From Streptomyces albiflavescens (GTDB taxonomy: Bacteria; Actinomycetota; Actinomycetes; Streptomycetales; Streptomycetaceae), in assembly GCF_014645835.1 (NCBI RefSeq), contig NZ_BMMM01000001.1, forward strand, positions 124,001-188,000: a stretch of 64,000 nucleotides of DNA, in the 5' to 3' direction. Every line of letters starts with the position of its first letter. Position 1 is the first letter of the stretch. Below, in pieces: positions 45,879 to 54,688 of the stretch. The notes below the pieces were generated by a model. It saw only the letters and a program-made list of their open reading frames with translations. It was not told the origin of the DNA and searched no databases. The position numbers and the translations under genes were made by a program.

Positions 45879-46610
45879 TCACAGCTTGCGCAGCCATTCC
45901 TCAGTGACCCCGTGCATGGCGGGCTCGTCCGGCCGCAGGTGCGAGTCGTCCTGCCGGTAGGAGAGCTTGTCGACCACAGCGACCACGCCGTCGATGCGGT
46001 TGGTCATGGAGACGGCGATCTCCGCCTCGCTCTTGCGCTCCACGTGGCCGTCGAGTGTGACCACACCCTCGACCACGGAGACCTCAACGGTCCGGGGCAT
46101 CAGCCACAGCGAGCGGACCAGCACCTCTTCGATGACCGCACGGCGGATCACGTCGTCCGGCTGCAGGAAGACCTGGATCAGGTCGCGGCGGGTGACGATG
46201 CCGACGAGGCGGTCCTCCTCGTCCACCACGGGCAGACGCTCCACGCGGTGCTCCGCCATGGTCCGGGCGGCCTCGGCGATGGTGTTGTCGGCGTGCACGG
46301 TGACCGGTGGCACGGACATCAGCTGTCCAGCGGTCCGGGCGTGCGCCTTCGCGGCCCGTCGGCGGGCGTGGTGTGTCAGTTCGGCAAGCCGGAAGCGGCG
46401 CTTCGACCCGTACGGGTCCGGTGTCTCCGCCTGCCGGACGATCAGGTCGGTCTCGGAGATCACGCCGAGGACCTTGTCGTCCTCCTCGATCACCGGCAGC
46501 CCGCTGATGCGGTGCTCGGCGAGCAGCCGTACCACTTCCTTGAACGGGGTGCCGTATACGGCCGTGACGACCTCCGTCGCCATCACGGATCCGACCTTGT
46601 TCTGCCTCAT
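45879..46610 (-). CDS. CBS-pair and BON domain protein
   Basis: A 243-residue protein. CBS1 (about 5-60) reads MATEVVTAVYGTPFKEVVRL and ISGLPVIEEDDKVLGVISET. CBS2 (about 95-150) reads LMSVPPVTVHADNTIAEAAR and VERLPVVDEEDRLVGIVTRR. The BON domain (about 170-225) has VVTLDGHVERKSEAEIAVSM. GAGGAGGAACAGAC precedes the ATG. It lies 12 nt after the CoA ligase gene. By family it would sense AMP/ATP and could gate a partner in the same operon (inference). Confidence 0.92.
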   Translation of the reverse strand: MRQNKVGSVMATEVVTAVYGTPFKEVVRLLAEHRISGLPVIEEDDKVLGVISETDLIVRQAETPDPYGSKRRFRLAELTHHARRRAAKAHARTAGQLMSVPPVTVHADNTIAEAARTMAEHRVERLPVVDEEDRLVGIVTRRDLIQVFLQPDDVIRRAVIEEVLVRSLWLMPRTVEVSVVEGVVTLDGHVERKSEAEIAVSMTNRIDGVVAVVDKLSYRQDDSHLRPDEPAMHGVTEEWLRKL

Positions 46611-46622
46611 GTCTGTTCCTCC

Positions 46623-49316
46623 TCAGCGCAGTCGGCGCAGATAGGGGTCCTGGGCACGGCGCGGCAGCAGGCGGACACGTGCGTCGAGCACGGTGACTGC
46701 GGCCGGTGTCGCGAGGACGGGGTTGAAGTCGATTTCGGCGACCTGCGACAGATCGCACGCCATGCGGGACAGGCGCAACAGGAGCTGTTCGAGGCCTTCG
46801 AGATCGGTCGGCCTGCTTCCATGTGCGCCGAACAGCAGCGGTGCGCAGCGCGGGGCGGTGATCAGGTCGTGGACGTCGTGGTCGGTCAGCGGGGCGAGGC
46901 GCGCGGCGTGATCGGCCAGCACCTCGGTCGCGGTGCCTCCGAGCCCGAACAGCACGAGCGGGCCGAAGACTTCGTCCTGGACGACGCCCGCGAACAGTTC
47001 GGTGCCGCGCGCGGCCAGCGGCTGGACCACCACTGCGGTCATGAGTCCGGCGAATCGGGTCTCGAGGTCCCGGAAGGCGGCGCGCACCTGGGCGTCTCCC
47101 TGGAGATCGAGGTGCACGGCGCGCTGTTCGCTCTTGTGGAGCAGGCCGGGCCAGTGAGCCTTCATGGCCACGCGGCCGTCGGGGCCGCGCAGCCGTTCGG
47201 CGGCGATGACGGCGTCGTCCTCGGTCTCGGCCCAGGCCCAGGGCAGTTGTGGAATGCCGTAGCAGGCGAGGATTTCGGCGCAGGTGCGCGGGTCGAGCCA
47301 GCCGCCGTCCGGGTGGTCGCAGAGGTAGGTCTCGGCGACCGTGTGCGCCCGGGCAGAGTCGACCTCCGCGAGCTCCGGGACCGTGCCGGCCGGCCGGTTC
47401 AGCCAGGCGGCACGACGGGCGGCGTGCGCCAACGCCCGTGCCGCCGCGCCGGGTTCGGCGTACGACGGGACGGTGCCGCCTTCCCGCGCGGGCAGCAGCT
47501 TGACCGGCAGGTCTTGCTCGAGCCGGACAACGGCCACCGGCCGTTCCCGACGGCCGGGCCCGTCGGTGAGGGCCCGGACGAGGTCGTCGCCGGTCGCTGC
47601 CGCGACCGCGGTGGGGACGAGGGCCAGCAGTACGGCGTCGACGCCGGGGTACCGCAGGAGCCGGTCCGCACCGTCCCTGAGCTGCTCTTCCGAAACGGCC
47701 GCCGTGGCATCGACGGGGTTGCCCACGGCAGCGCCCTGGGGCAGCACGTCGAGCAGGTCGTCGATCAGTTCGGGGCTGGGGGCCGGCAGGGACAGTCCGG
47801 CCTCGGCGCACGCGTCCGCCGCGAGGACGCCCGCACCGCCCGCGTTGGTGACGATCACCACCCGGGTCCCGGCCGGAAGCGGCTGGGAGTGCAACAGAGC
47901 AGCGGATTCGAGGAGTTCGCCCACCGAGCGGGTGGCGGTGATGCCCGCCTGCGTGAACAGCGCCTGCCGGGTCATGGTCCGGGTCGCGGCGGCCGCGGTG
48001 TGCGAGGCGGCGGCCCGGCGACCGGCCTCGGTGCGGCCCGCGTCGACGGTCAGGACGGGCATACGGCGAGTTACGCGCCGGGCGGTGCGCGAGAACGCCC
48101 GCGGGTTGCCGAAGGACTCCAGGTGCAACAGGGCCAGGTCGGTGCGGCCGTCGCTCTCCCACCACTGGAGCATGTCGTTGCCGCTGACGTCGTACTTGTC
48201 TCCGAGGGACGCGAAGGACGAGACGCCAATGCCGAGCCGGGACAGCCCGTCGAGCAGGGCGATGCCGACGCCGCCGGACTGCACGGCGACGCCCGCCGTG
48301 CCGGGGCGCGGGTGGTCGGCGGCGAAGGTGGCGTCGAGCTGGAGCCTGGGGTCCGTGTTGGAGATGCCCAGGCAGTTGGGTCCCACCAGCCGCATACCGT
48401 AGGTGCGGCACGCCGCCATGAGCCCATCCGCCTGATCACTGTCGAGCCCGGCGGACACCACGAGCAGGGCTCGTACGCCGGCCTTGCCGCACTCCTCGGC
48501 CGTGGCGGTCAGGGCGTCGGCCGGTATCGCGAGGACCGCGAGATCGGGCACCTTGGGCAGCGCACTGACCGACGGATAGGAGGGCACGCCGAACAGCGAC
48601 GTGACCTTCGGGTTCACGGCGAACAGGCGCCCGCTGAAGCCGCCCGCGTGCAGATGGTGCAGTAGAGCCCGGCCCACCGACCCCGGCCTGCGCCCGGCAC
48701 CGACCACCGCGATCGCATTCGGTCGCAGCAGCGGGACCAGACTCGCCACGTCGGCGGCCCGGCCACGCGCCTCAACCGCCGACAGATACGTCTCATCCTC
48801 TTCGAGCCGGACTGTGCAGCGCACTTCCGGGCCCTCGAAGTGGCGGGCCGTACGCAGGCCCAGGTCGGTGAAGAGCCGGAGCACCTCGTGGTTCTCGGAG
48901 AGCGCGTCGGCGGTGAACGTGGTGATGCCGTCCGCGCGGGCGGCGGAGACGAGGTGTTCGACGAGGAGGGTGCCGACGCCTCGGTGGTGCAGCCCGTCGG
49001 CCACGGCGATCGACATCTCGGCCGTGTCCCCGTCGTCGCCGGTCTCGTACTCGGCCAGGCCAATCACCCGGCCCTGGATCTCGGCGAGAAGGGCCCGGTA
49101 TCCGGGGCGCGACGGTTCGCTGGCACGGTCGGCGGCCATCTCGCCGGAGCGGCGGCTCGCGGCGAAGAACCGCAGCCGGAGGTTCTCCGGGGACATCTCC
49201 TCGTACAAGCCCTGAAGCTGTTCGTGATCGCCCGACGTCACAGGACGTATGCACACAGTGGTGCCGTCCACGAGCAGGGCGTGCGCGGTGAGGCGGTCGC
49301 GGTTGTCGTCCGTCAT
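46623..49316 (-). CDS. GNAT acetyltransferase/ADP-forming CoA ligase fusion
   Basis: An 897-residue protein. Residues about 1-165 are a GNAT domain (CIRPVTSGDHEQLQGLYEEM; acetyl-CoA site LHHRGVGTLLVEHLVSAARA). Residues about 190-480 are CoA-binding and succinyl-CoA-ligase-like domains (AIAVVGAGRRPGSVGRALLH, GPNCLGISNTDP, VAVQSGGVGIALLDGLS), and the C-terminal ATP-grasp part ends EIDFNPVLAT. The layout resembles the PatA-type protein lysine acetyltransferases of streptomycetes, whose ligase half may be regulatory; a catalytic ADP-forming acetyl-CoA synthetase role is the alternative. GAGGAGGCCCGAG precedes the ATG. A good DevR-box lies 85 nt upstream. Confidence 0.93.
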   Translation of the reverse strand: MTDDNRDRLTAHALLVDGTTVCIRPVTSGDHEQLQGLYEEMSPENLRLRFFAASRRSGEMAADRASEPSRPGYRALLAEIQGRVIGLAEYETGDDGDTAEMSIAVADGLHHRGVGTLLVEHLVSAARADGITTFTADALSENHEVLRLFTDLGLRTARHFEGPEVRCTVRLEEDETYLSAVEARGRAADVASLVPLLRPNAIAVVGAGRRPGSVGRALLHHLHAGGFSGRLFAVNPKVTSLFGVPSYPSVSALPKVPDLAVLAIPADALTATAEECGKAGVRALLVVSAGLDSDQADGLMAACRTYGMRLVGPNCLGISNTDPRLQLDATFAADHPRPGTAGVAVQSGGVGIALLDGLSRLGIGVSSFASLGDKYDVSGNDMLQWWESDGRTDLALLHLESFGNPRAFSRTARRVTRRMPVLTVDAGRTEAGRRAAASHTAAAATRTMTRQALFTQAGITATRSVGELLESAALLHSQPLPAGTRVVIVTNAGGAGVLAADACAEAGLSLPAPSPELIDDLLDVLPQGAAVGNPVDATAAVSEEQLRDGADRLLRYPGVDAVLLALVPTAVAAATGDDLVRALTDGPGRRERPVAVVRLEQDLPVKLLPAREGGTVPSYAEPGAAARALAHAARRAAWLNRPAGTVPELAEVDSARAHTVAETYLCDHPDGGWLDPRTCAEILACYGIPQLPWAWAETEDDAVIAAERLRGPDGRVAMKAHWPGLLHKSEQRAVHLDLQGDAQVRAAFRDLETRFAGLMTAVVVQPLAARGTELFAGVVQDEVFGPLVLFGLGGTATEVLADHAARLAPLTDHDVHDLITAPRCAPLLFGAHGSRPTDLEGLEQLLLRLSRMACDLSQVAEIDFNPVLATPAAVTVLDARVRLLPRRAQDPYLRRLR

Positions 49317-49400
49317 CTCGGGCCTCCTCGAAACCTCTCGACCCTTCGAGCATCCAACGGTCCGGATGCCCTCCCCAGAGGCTGGTCGGGTGTGGTGTGT

Positions 49401-49415
49401 GGGCCGGTCGGCCCC
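49401..49415. promoter_or_regulatory. Candidate DevR-box upstream of the GNAT/CoA ligase gene
   Basis: GGGCCGGTCGGCCCC, the same core as in the devR promoter, lies 85 nt before the start at 49316 in the spacer shared with a divergent USP gene. A half-site GCCGTACGGCCC at 49498-49509 lies closer to the USP start. Confidence 0.55.
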
Positions 49416-49580
49416 AAGTACGGCTGCTCGCTGCGGTGGCCCGGTGCCACGGATTCGGGCTGAGCGTCCGGCGAAGGCCATCGGGGTTCCCTTTGAAGCC
49501 GTACGGCCCATGTGCGGCGCGCGGGGGTTCGACGGACGGTGAAGACATGAACTCTTCTGGGCACTGAGGGGTGAACTGAC

Positions 49581-50417
49581 ATGGCTCAGCCGATCGTTGT
49601 CGGGTTCGACGCATCCACACACAGCCGGACCGCGGCCGACTGGGCGGCGGATCACGCGGAGTTGCACGGATTGCCGCTGCGGGTCGTACATGTATCGGCG
49701 CTCGCCGAGGAGCAGTTGTTGACGACGTGGCCCTACTGCCGCGAGCCCGCTCCCGACGCGCTGGTGGAGTTGCTCCGGGAAGACCACCCCGGGTTGCGGA
49801 TCGAGGGGGTCGGTGTCACCGGAGCGGTCGTTCCGGCACTGGTCTCATTCGGCGCTCAGGCCGACTGTCTGGTCCTCGGTTTGCGCGGCGCGGGTGGCTT
49901 CGCCGGAGTGGCCGTCGGTTCCGTGGCCCACGAAGTCGCGGAACGATCGGGCCGGCCAGTGGTGCTGGTGCCGAGCGGCCCCAGCCGTATGAGCGGCGAG
50001 CGGCGGGCGGACCAAGTGACGCTGGGCATCGATGCCCGCGATCCTGCGGACGCCGTCCTGGAGTTCGCCTTCGACGCCGCGCAGCGACGCGGCGCCCGGT
50101 TGCACGCCGTCCACGCGTGGCGGCTTCCCTCCCACGCCGAGCAGTGGATGCCGTTCGCGTTGCCCGAGGAGGACCGCGGCGCGTGGGAGGACCGGGAGGT
50201 CCAGTTGCTGTCGGACGCGCTGCGGCCGTGGCGGGAGAAGTATCCGCAGGTAAGCATCTACGAGGACGTCCGCCTGCAGAGCCCGTCGGCAGCCTTGGTT
50301 CGGGCATCGACCTCCTCGGAACTCCTGGTGGCGGGCCGCTGCGGCACGAGGCTCGGCCCCACCCTCCACTCCTTGCTGGAGCACACCACGTGCCCGGTGG
50401 CCGTGGTTCCGTATTGA
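49581..50417 (+). CDS. Universal stress protein, two UspA domains
   Basis: A 278-residue USP. Domain 1 runs from PIVVGFDASTHSRTAADWAA to LVLGLRGAGGFAGVAVGSVA. Domain 2 runs from VTLGIDARDPADAVLEFAFD to LVAGRCGTRLGPTLHSLLEH and PVAVVPY. The second ATP loop is degenerate. The ATG at 49581 follows GAGGGGTGAACTGAC. It is divergent from the GNAT/CoA ligase operon. Confidence 0.9.
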   Translation: MAQPIVVGFDASTHSRTAADWAADHAELHGLPLRVVHVSALAEEQLLTTWPYCREPAPDALVELLREDHPGLRIEGVGVTGAVVPALVSFGAQADCLVLGLRGAGGFAGVAVGSVAHEVAERSGRPVVLVPSGPSRMSGERRADQVTLGIDARDPADAVLEFAFDAAQRRGARLHAVHAWRLPSHAEQWMPFALPEEDRGAWEDREVQLLSDALRPWREKYPQVSIYEDVRLQSPSAALVRASTSSELLVAGRCGTRLGPTLHSLLEHTTCPVAVVPY

Positions 50418-50448
50418 TGCGGCCGGCACTCCGGTGGGAGCCGCCTGG

Positions 50449-51053
50449 TCACCGGTCCGGCAGGATGAGGGCGCAGGATTCTCCGGGAGCCACGGAGACG
50501 GTGCGACCGACGAGGGTGATGCCGATCGGATCTCCGTCGGACGTGGGCACAGTGACCCGCAACTGGTCCGCACTCAGCCGTAGTTGTACGCCCCAGTGGC
50601 CCCGATACCGAATCGTGAAGCCGTACTCGGAAAGCTCCGGGAGCGGCACCGGGTCGAGCCGCAGCGCGCCTGCGCGGGTCTCGAGGCCGGTCAGGCCGCG
50701 CTGTACGAGGTCGAGGGTGCCGGCCATGGCGCCGAGGTGGATGCCCTCGCCAATGGTGCCGCCCTGGAGATCGGCGATGTCACCGTCCAGGGCCTCGTGC
50801 ACGTACGTCCACGCCTCGGCGCGCCGGGCCCGGGCCAGCACCCACCCGTGCACCAGACTGCTCAGTGTCGAACCGTGGCTCGTGCGGCGCAGGTAGTGGT
50901 CGACGTCGTGCCCAGGTAGTGGACGGCGTCCGCCACGCACTCGGGGGCTGCGCCGCGGGTGGCGAAGTAGCCGTTGCCGAGCGTGCACAGCGATTCGCGC
51001 AGCCGTCCCCGTGCCGGGTCGCAGCCCTCGTAGTCCCAGGTCCAGTCGCGCAT
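50449..51053 (-). pseudogene. Glycoside hydrolase family 65 remnant
   Basis: The first about 50 residues of a GH65 trehalose/maltose phosphorylase-like protein (MRDWTWDYEGCDPARGRLRE, SLCTLGNGYFATRGAAPE) are joined, in a different frame near 50895, to its last about 140 residues (STLSSLVHGWVLARARRAEA, QGGTIGEGIHLGAMAGTLDL, GITLVGRTVSVAPGES). Roughly 550 residues including the catalytic barrel are deleted. GGAGGACTGACA before the ATG is intact. Confidence 0.85.
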
Positions 51054-51055
51054 TG

Positions 51056-51180
51056 TCAGTCCTCCTGTGCGAGTAGTTCCGCAAGGTCGTCGACGACCAG
51101 GTCCGCGCCGTGCTTCAACGGCGTGCCCCGGGTGCGCCCCCAGTCCACGCCCCAACCGGACCGAAGCCTCCGCGTCACCT
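51056..51180 (-). pseudogene. Beta-phosphoglucomutase-like HAD protein, C-terminal remnant
   Basis: The minus-strand frame GVDWGRTRGTPLKHGADLVV followed by DDLAELLAQED matches the end of a HAD-family beta-phosphoglucomutase, and its stop is two bases before the GH65 start, the usual gene order for this sugar-phosphorylase pair. Upstream sequence shows no further homology. Confidence 0.6.
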
Positions 51181-51213
51181 TTGCGGGCCTCTGCCGCCCG
51201 GACGGCGAGACGA

Positions 51214-51225
51214 GGCCGATCGGCC
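51214..51225. promoter_or_regulatory. Perfect 12-bp palindrome of the DevR-box class
   Basis: GGCCGATCGGCC is a perfect palindrome but is not close to an intact start codon: it is 232 nt before the P-type ATPase gene and inside or just upstream of the HAD remnant. It may be a relic. Confidence 0.35.
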
Positions 51226-51456
51226 CTACGCATGACGCGCTCCCCCGATGTGATCGGCGCAGCACGCCCTCGCCGGCCTGGCGCGGCCGTGCTCTGCCTG
51301 TCACCGGAGAGCAAAAGGGCCTGTGCGTCCTTACGATTCGATCAGGAGGACCCCGTCGGGAGGGACCGTTGGACCCCTGCCGGCGTCGTGGCCGCTGGGT
51401 TGTGATGGGGAGGGGTGCCAGAAGGCACCCGCAGTAGCCAGAGCCGAGGACATCCC

Positions 51457-53829
51457 ATGGACCGGCGCATCCCGTGGAAACCGTTCCGTCGCGCGTTCGC
51501 AGCTATCGCGAACCGACGGTTCGAGCCGGCGCTCCTGGCCGTCACGGCCGGCGCGCTGATCGCCGGTGGCATTGCCTGGCTCGCCGACGCCCGCGACATA
51601 GCCGACCTGTGCTGGGGCCTGGGGACCGTGGTCGCCGTCGTGCCCGCGGTGGTCTGGGTGCTGAGCGCACTGCAACGCGGGCACGCGGGCGTGGACCTGA
51701 TTGCGGTCCTGGCGCTCGGCGGGACGCTCGCCGTGCAGGAGTTCCTGGCCGGAGCCCTGATCGCGCTGATGCTGGCCACCGGACGGACGCTGGAGGCCGC
51801 CGCCCAACGGCGCGCCTCGCACGATCTGCGCGCACTTCTGGAACACGCACCGCGCTCCGCCCGCCTCAGGACCGGCACCGAGGTTCGGGAAGTGCCACTG
51901 GCCGAGGTCGCGGTCGGCGACCTACTGGTCGTCGGACCCGGCGAAGTGGTCCCTGTCGACGGTCGGGTGGCCGGCACTACGGCGGTGCTGGACGAGTCGG
52001 TGCTCACCGGCGAGTCGCTGCAGGTCGAGAGGGCCGATGGCGCGCCGGTGCGCAGTGGCGTGGTGAACGCGGGCGGCGCCTTCGAGCTGTACGCCACCGC
52101 CACCGAGCAGGAGAGCACCTACGCGGAGATCGTCCGGCTGGCGCGACAGGCCGGTGCCGAGTCCGCCCCCGTGGTCCGCCTTGCCGACCGCTATGCGGCC
52201 TGGTTCCTGCCCCTGTCCGTCGCGGTGGCGGGGTTGGCCTGGCTGGTCAGTGGTTCCGCGGTGCGGGCGGTCGCGGTCCTGGTGGTCGCCACCCCGTGCC
52301 CGCTGCTGCTTGCCGCGCCCGTGGCGATCGTCTCCGGCCTGTCCCGGGCCTCCCGGCACGGCGTGGTCATCCGCGACGGGGGCGCCCTGGAGACCCTCGG
52401 CCGGGCCCGCACGCTGCTCCTGGACAAGACCGGCACGCTGACCTCCGGTCGGCCGCGGGCCCTCGACGTGGCTGCCGCACCGGACCGGCAGTCGACGGAG
52501 GTGCTGCGGCTCGCGGCCTCGCTCGATCAAGTGTCGCCGCACGTCCTGGCTCATGCCATCGTCGACGCCGCCCGGGCACGGGGACTGGACCTTTCCGTGC
52601 CAACGGACGTGACCGAGGAGCCGGGCCGGGGAGCCATCGGAACGGTCGACGGCCACCACCTCACCGTCGGCCGCCACGACGGCGCGGCACCGCATCCGCC
52701 ATGGGCGCACGCCGTCGACAACCGCGCTGTGCTCGACGGCGCGGCCGTCGCCTGGCTGACGGTCGACGGCCGGCTCGCCGGTGCCGTACTGCTGCGCGAC
52801 CCGCTTCGCCACGACGCTCCCCGGACGCTGCGTCGCCTCCGCGCGGCAGGCATCGACCGACTCGTGATGCTTACCGGCGACAGGGCCGAACCCGCTCGAG
52901 AGATCGCCGCCGTTCTCGGCCTCGACGACGTCCGCGCCGAACTCACCCCCGCTGACAAGGTCGCTGCGGTGCGCGCCGAACGCGCACGTGCTGTCACTCT
53001 GATGGTGGGCGATGGCGTCAACGACGCCCCCGCCCTCGCCGCCGCGGACATCGGCGTCGCCATGGGGGCCCGCGGCTCCAGCGCCTCCTCGGAGGCCGCG
53101 GACATCGTCCTCACCACCGACCGGGTGGACCGCCTCGCCGACGCCGTCACCATCGCCGTACGAAGTCGTCGCATCGCGGTGCAGAGCGCGCTCGGTGGCA
53201 TGTTGATGTCCCTCGCCGCGATGGCCGCGGCCGCTTTCGGCCTGTTGCCCCCGGCGCCCGGCGCCCTGCTACAGGAGGGTATCGACGTCGCCGTCATCCT
53301 CAACGCACTGCGCGCCCTGCGCGGGGACCGGGCGGGCCGACCGCCCCTGCAGCCCACGACCGAAGCCCTCCTCCACCGCTTCGCAGCCGAGCACGACGAC
53401 CTGCAGGACGTGCTCGAAGCCGTCCGCAACGCCGCCGACCAACTCTCCGACAGCCCCGGTCCGGTGGCCCTCGCAGCCGTCCGTGAGGCGCACCGGCTGC
53501 TCACCACCCGGCTGCTGCCGCACGAGTACGCCGAAGAACACCAGCTCTACCCCGCGCTCGCCGCCTCGCTGGGCGGTCCCGAGACCACCGCCACCATGAG
53601 CCGCGCCCACGTCGAGATCGAACGCCTGGCCAGGCGCATCGCCACCCACCTCACCCTCAGCGACGCCGACACCCACTCCAACACCAACACCAGCGCCGAC
53701 ATCGACAGCGACGGCACACTGCGCCCGGAACAACTCGACGACCTGCGTGCGTGCCTGTATGGCCTGTACACCGTGCTGCGCCTGCACTTCACCCAGGAAG
53801 AGGAGAACTACTTCTCCCTCGCCCCGTGA
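51457..53829 (+). CDS. P1B-type metal ATPase with C-terminal haemerythrin domain
   Basis: A 790-residue metal pump. The actuator domain has LTGES (about 183), the membrane metal motif is VATPCPLLLAAP (TPC, Cys281), the phosphorylated Asp323 is in LLDKTGTLTSG, and the hinge is MVGDGVNDAPALAAADIGVA. There is no N-terminal heavy-metal-binding domain. After the last helices, residues about 640-790 form a haemerythrin-like four-helix domain with AAEHDDL, LLPHEYAEEHQLYP, SRAHVEIERL and LRLHFTQEEENYF, separated by a low-complexity Asp/Thr/Asn linker. This matches the P1B-5 subgroup (known in Acidothermus, Fe/Ni-linked). The ATG at 51457 follows GAGGACATCCC. Confidence 0.9.
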   Translation: MDRRIPWKPFRRAFAAIANRRFEPALLAVTAGALIAGGIAWLADARDIADLCWGLGTVVAVVPAVVWVLSALQRGHAGVDLIAVLALGGTLAVQEFLAGALIALMLATGRTLEAAAQRRASHDLRALLEHAPRSARLRTGTEVREVPLAEVAVGDLLVVGPGEVVPVDGRVAGTTAVLDESVLTGESLQVERADGAPVRSGVVNAGGAFELYATATEQESTYAEIVRLARQAGAESAPVVRLADRYAAWFLPLSVAVAGLAWLVSGSAVRAVAVLVVATPCPLLLAAPVAIVSGLSRASRHGVVIRDGGALETLGRARTLLLDKTGTLTSGRPRALDVAAAPDRQSTEVLRLAASLDQVSPHVLAHAIVDAARARGLDLSVPTDVTEEPGRGAIGTVDGHHLTVGRHDGAAPHPPWAHAVDNRAVLDGAAVAWLTVDGRLAGAVLLRDPLRHDAPRTLRRLRAAGIDRLVMLTGDRAEPAREIAAVLGLDDVRAELTPADKVAAVRAERARAVTLMVGDGVNDAPALAAADIGVAMGARGSSASSEAADIVLTTDRVDRLADAVTIAVRSRRIAVQSALGGMLMSLAAMAAAAFGLLPPAPGALLQEGIDVAVILNALRALRGDRAGRPPLQPTTEALLHRFAAEHDDLQDVLEAVRNAADQLSDSPGPVALAAVREAHRLLTTRLLPHEYAEEHQLYPALAASLGGPETTATMSRAHVEIERLARRIATHLTLSDADTHSNTNTSADIDSDGTLRPEQLDDLRACLYGLYTVLRLHFTQEEENYFSLAP

Positions 53830-53863
53830 GTGGCTCCCAGGCGGCGCCAGTCCTGACAGACGC

Positions 53864-54060
53864 TCATGGCCATGGGCGGGAGTCGGGGAAGATTCGGTCG
53901 GTGCCGACCTCTCGGTCAGCCCGAAGGCGTCCAGGTCGTCGCGCAGTTCGTGTTTGATCCGGGCGAGCACGAAAACGATGCCACGGCGCGCCAGTTCTTG
54001 ACGGAGGGCGTCGACCGCTGCGAGCGCGGTGATGTCCACGGGGGAAGACGGCGAGACACA
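53864..54060 (-). pseudogene. SulP-type transporter, STAS-domain remnant
   Basis: The frame reads VDITALAAVDALRQELARRG and IVFVLARIKHELRDDLDAFG, the end of the cytoplasmic STAS domain of sulfate-permease (SulP) proteins, then changes frame near 53905 and stops at 53864. None of the membrane helices remain. Confidence 0.65.
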
Positions 54061-54250
54061 CCGACCAGGCACCGGCCTGAACCTGAGCCCTTGCCTGCGC
54101 GACGGCCCGCACTGGACCGATCATGCCGACCGGCGCAGGCTGGGATGAGCGAGGGGTGCCAGGCCGACTGGTCGGGCCGCCACACGAAGGCAGGGCGCCC
54201 ACCCGACAACAGTCTGCCCCCTTCGCCACCTCCGCACAGGAGTGATCACG

Positions 54251-54523
54251 ATGGAAGCCAAGCAGTGGACCGTTCAGATCTTCATCACCGAGGAGGACGA
54301 CGACACCCATGCCCGTGCCGTCCTGACCACGCCGGACACGTCGACGGTCACCGGCAGGGGCGTGGCCCGACGCAACCCGATCGACCGCCCCATCCCGGAG
54401 ATCGGCGACGAACTCGCCGCCAGCCGCGCCCTGGAGGATCTCGCCATCCGGCTGCACGACGTCGCCTCCGACGACATCGTGCAGCTGACCGGGCCGGCTG
54501 ATCCACCACCGCCCGGCCGGTGA
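54251..54523 (+). CDS. DUF1876 small protein
   Basis: A 90-residue actinobacterial DUF1876 protein: KQWTVQIFITEEDDDTHARA, then RRNPIDRPIPEIGDELAASR and ALEDLAIRLHDVASDD. The predicted alpha/beta fold resembles double-stranded-RNA-binding domains, but function is unknown; a mycobacterial member is a DosR-regulon protein. The ATG at 54251 is chosen over a GTG nine bases upstream because AGGAG is spaced eight bases before it. It stands alone upstream of the hydrogenase operon. Confidence 0.85.
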   Translation: MEAKQWTVQIFITEEDDDTHARAVLTTPDTSTVTGRGVARRNPIDRPIPEIGDELAASRALEDLAIRLHDVASDDIVQLTGPADPPPPGR

Positions 54524-54585
54524 GCATCACCGAACGGAATACAGGCGTACGACGCTGAGCCACCGCCGGATCACGCCGTGCACAT

Positions 54586-54599
54586 GGGCCGAACGACCC
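54586..54599. promoter_or_regulatory. Candidate DevR-box upstream of the hydrogenase operon
   Basis: GGGCCGAACGACCC, one mismatch from the palindrome, lies 90 nt before the first hydrogenase gene. In M. smegmatis the group 3b hydrogenase is controlled by DosR, which supports the reading by analogy. Confidence 0.55.
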
Positions 54600-54688
54600 T
54601 CGTCCCGGTACCGGGCGGCCCGTGGCGCCTTCGTCTGTCGTGCGCCGACGCTGAGATCAGCAGCCCACGCGGCTACCGGAGGGGAACG

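Noticed and set aside
46084..48411. Very long open frame opposite to, and in another frame from, the GNAT/CoA ligase and CBS genes
   Set aside because: It is a GC-bias shadow: rich in Arg, Gly and Pro with no family motif, while the other strand encodes clear domains with correct start signals.
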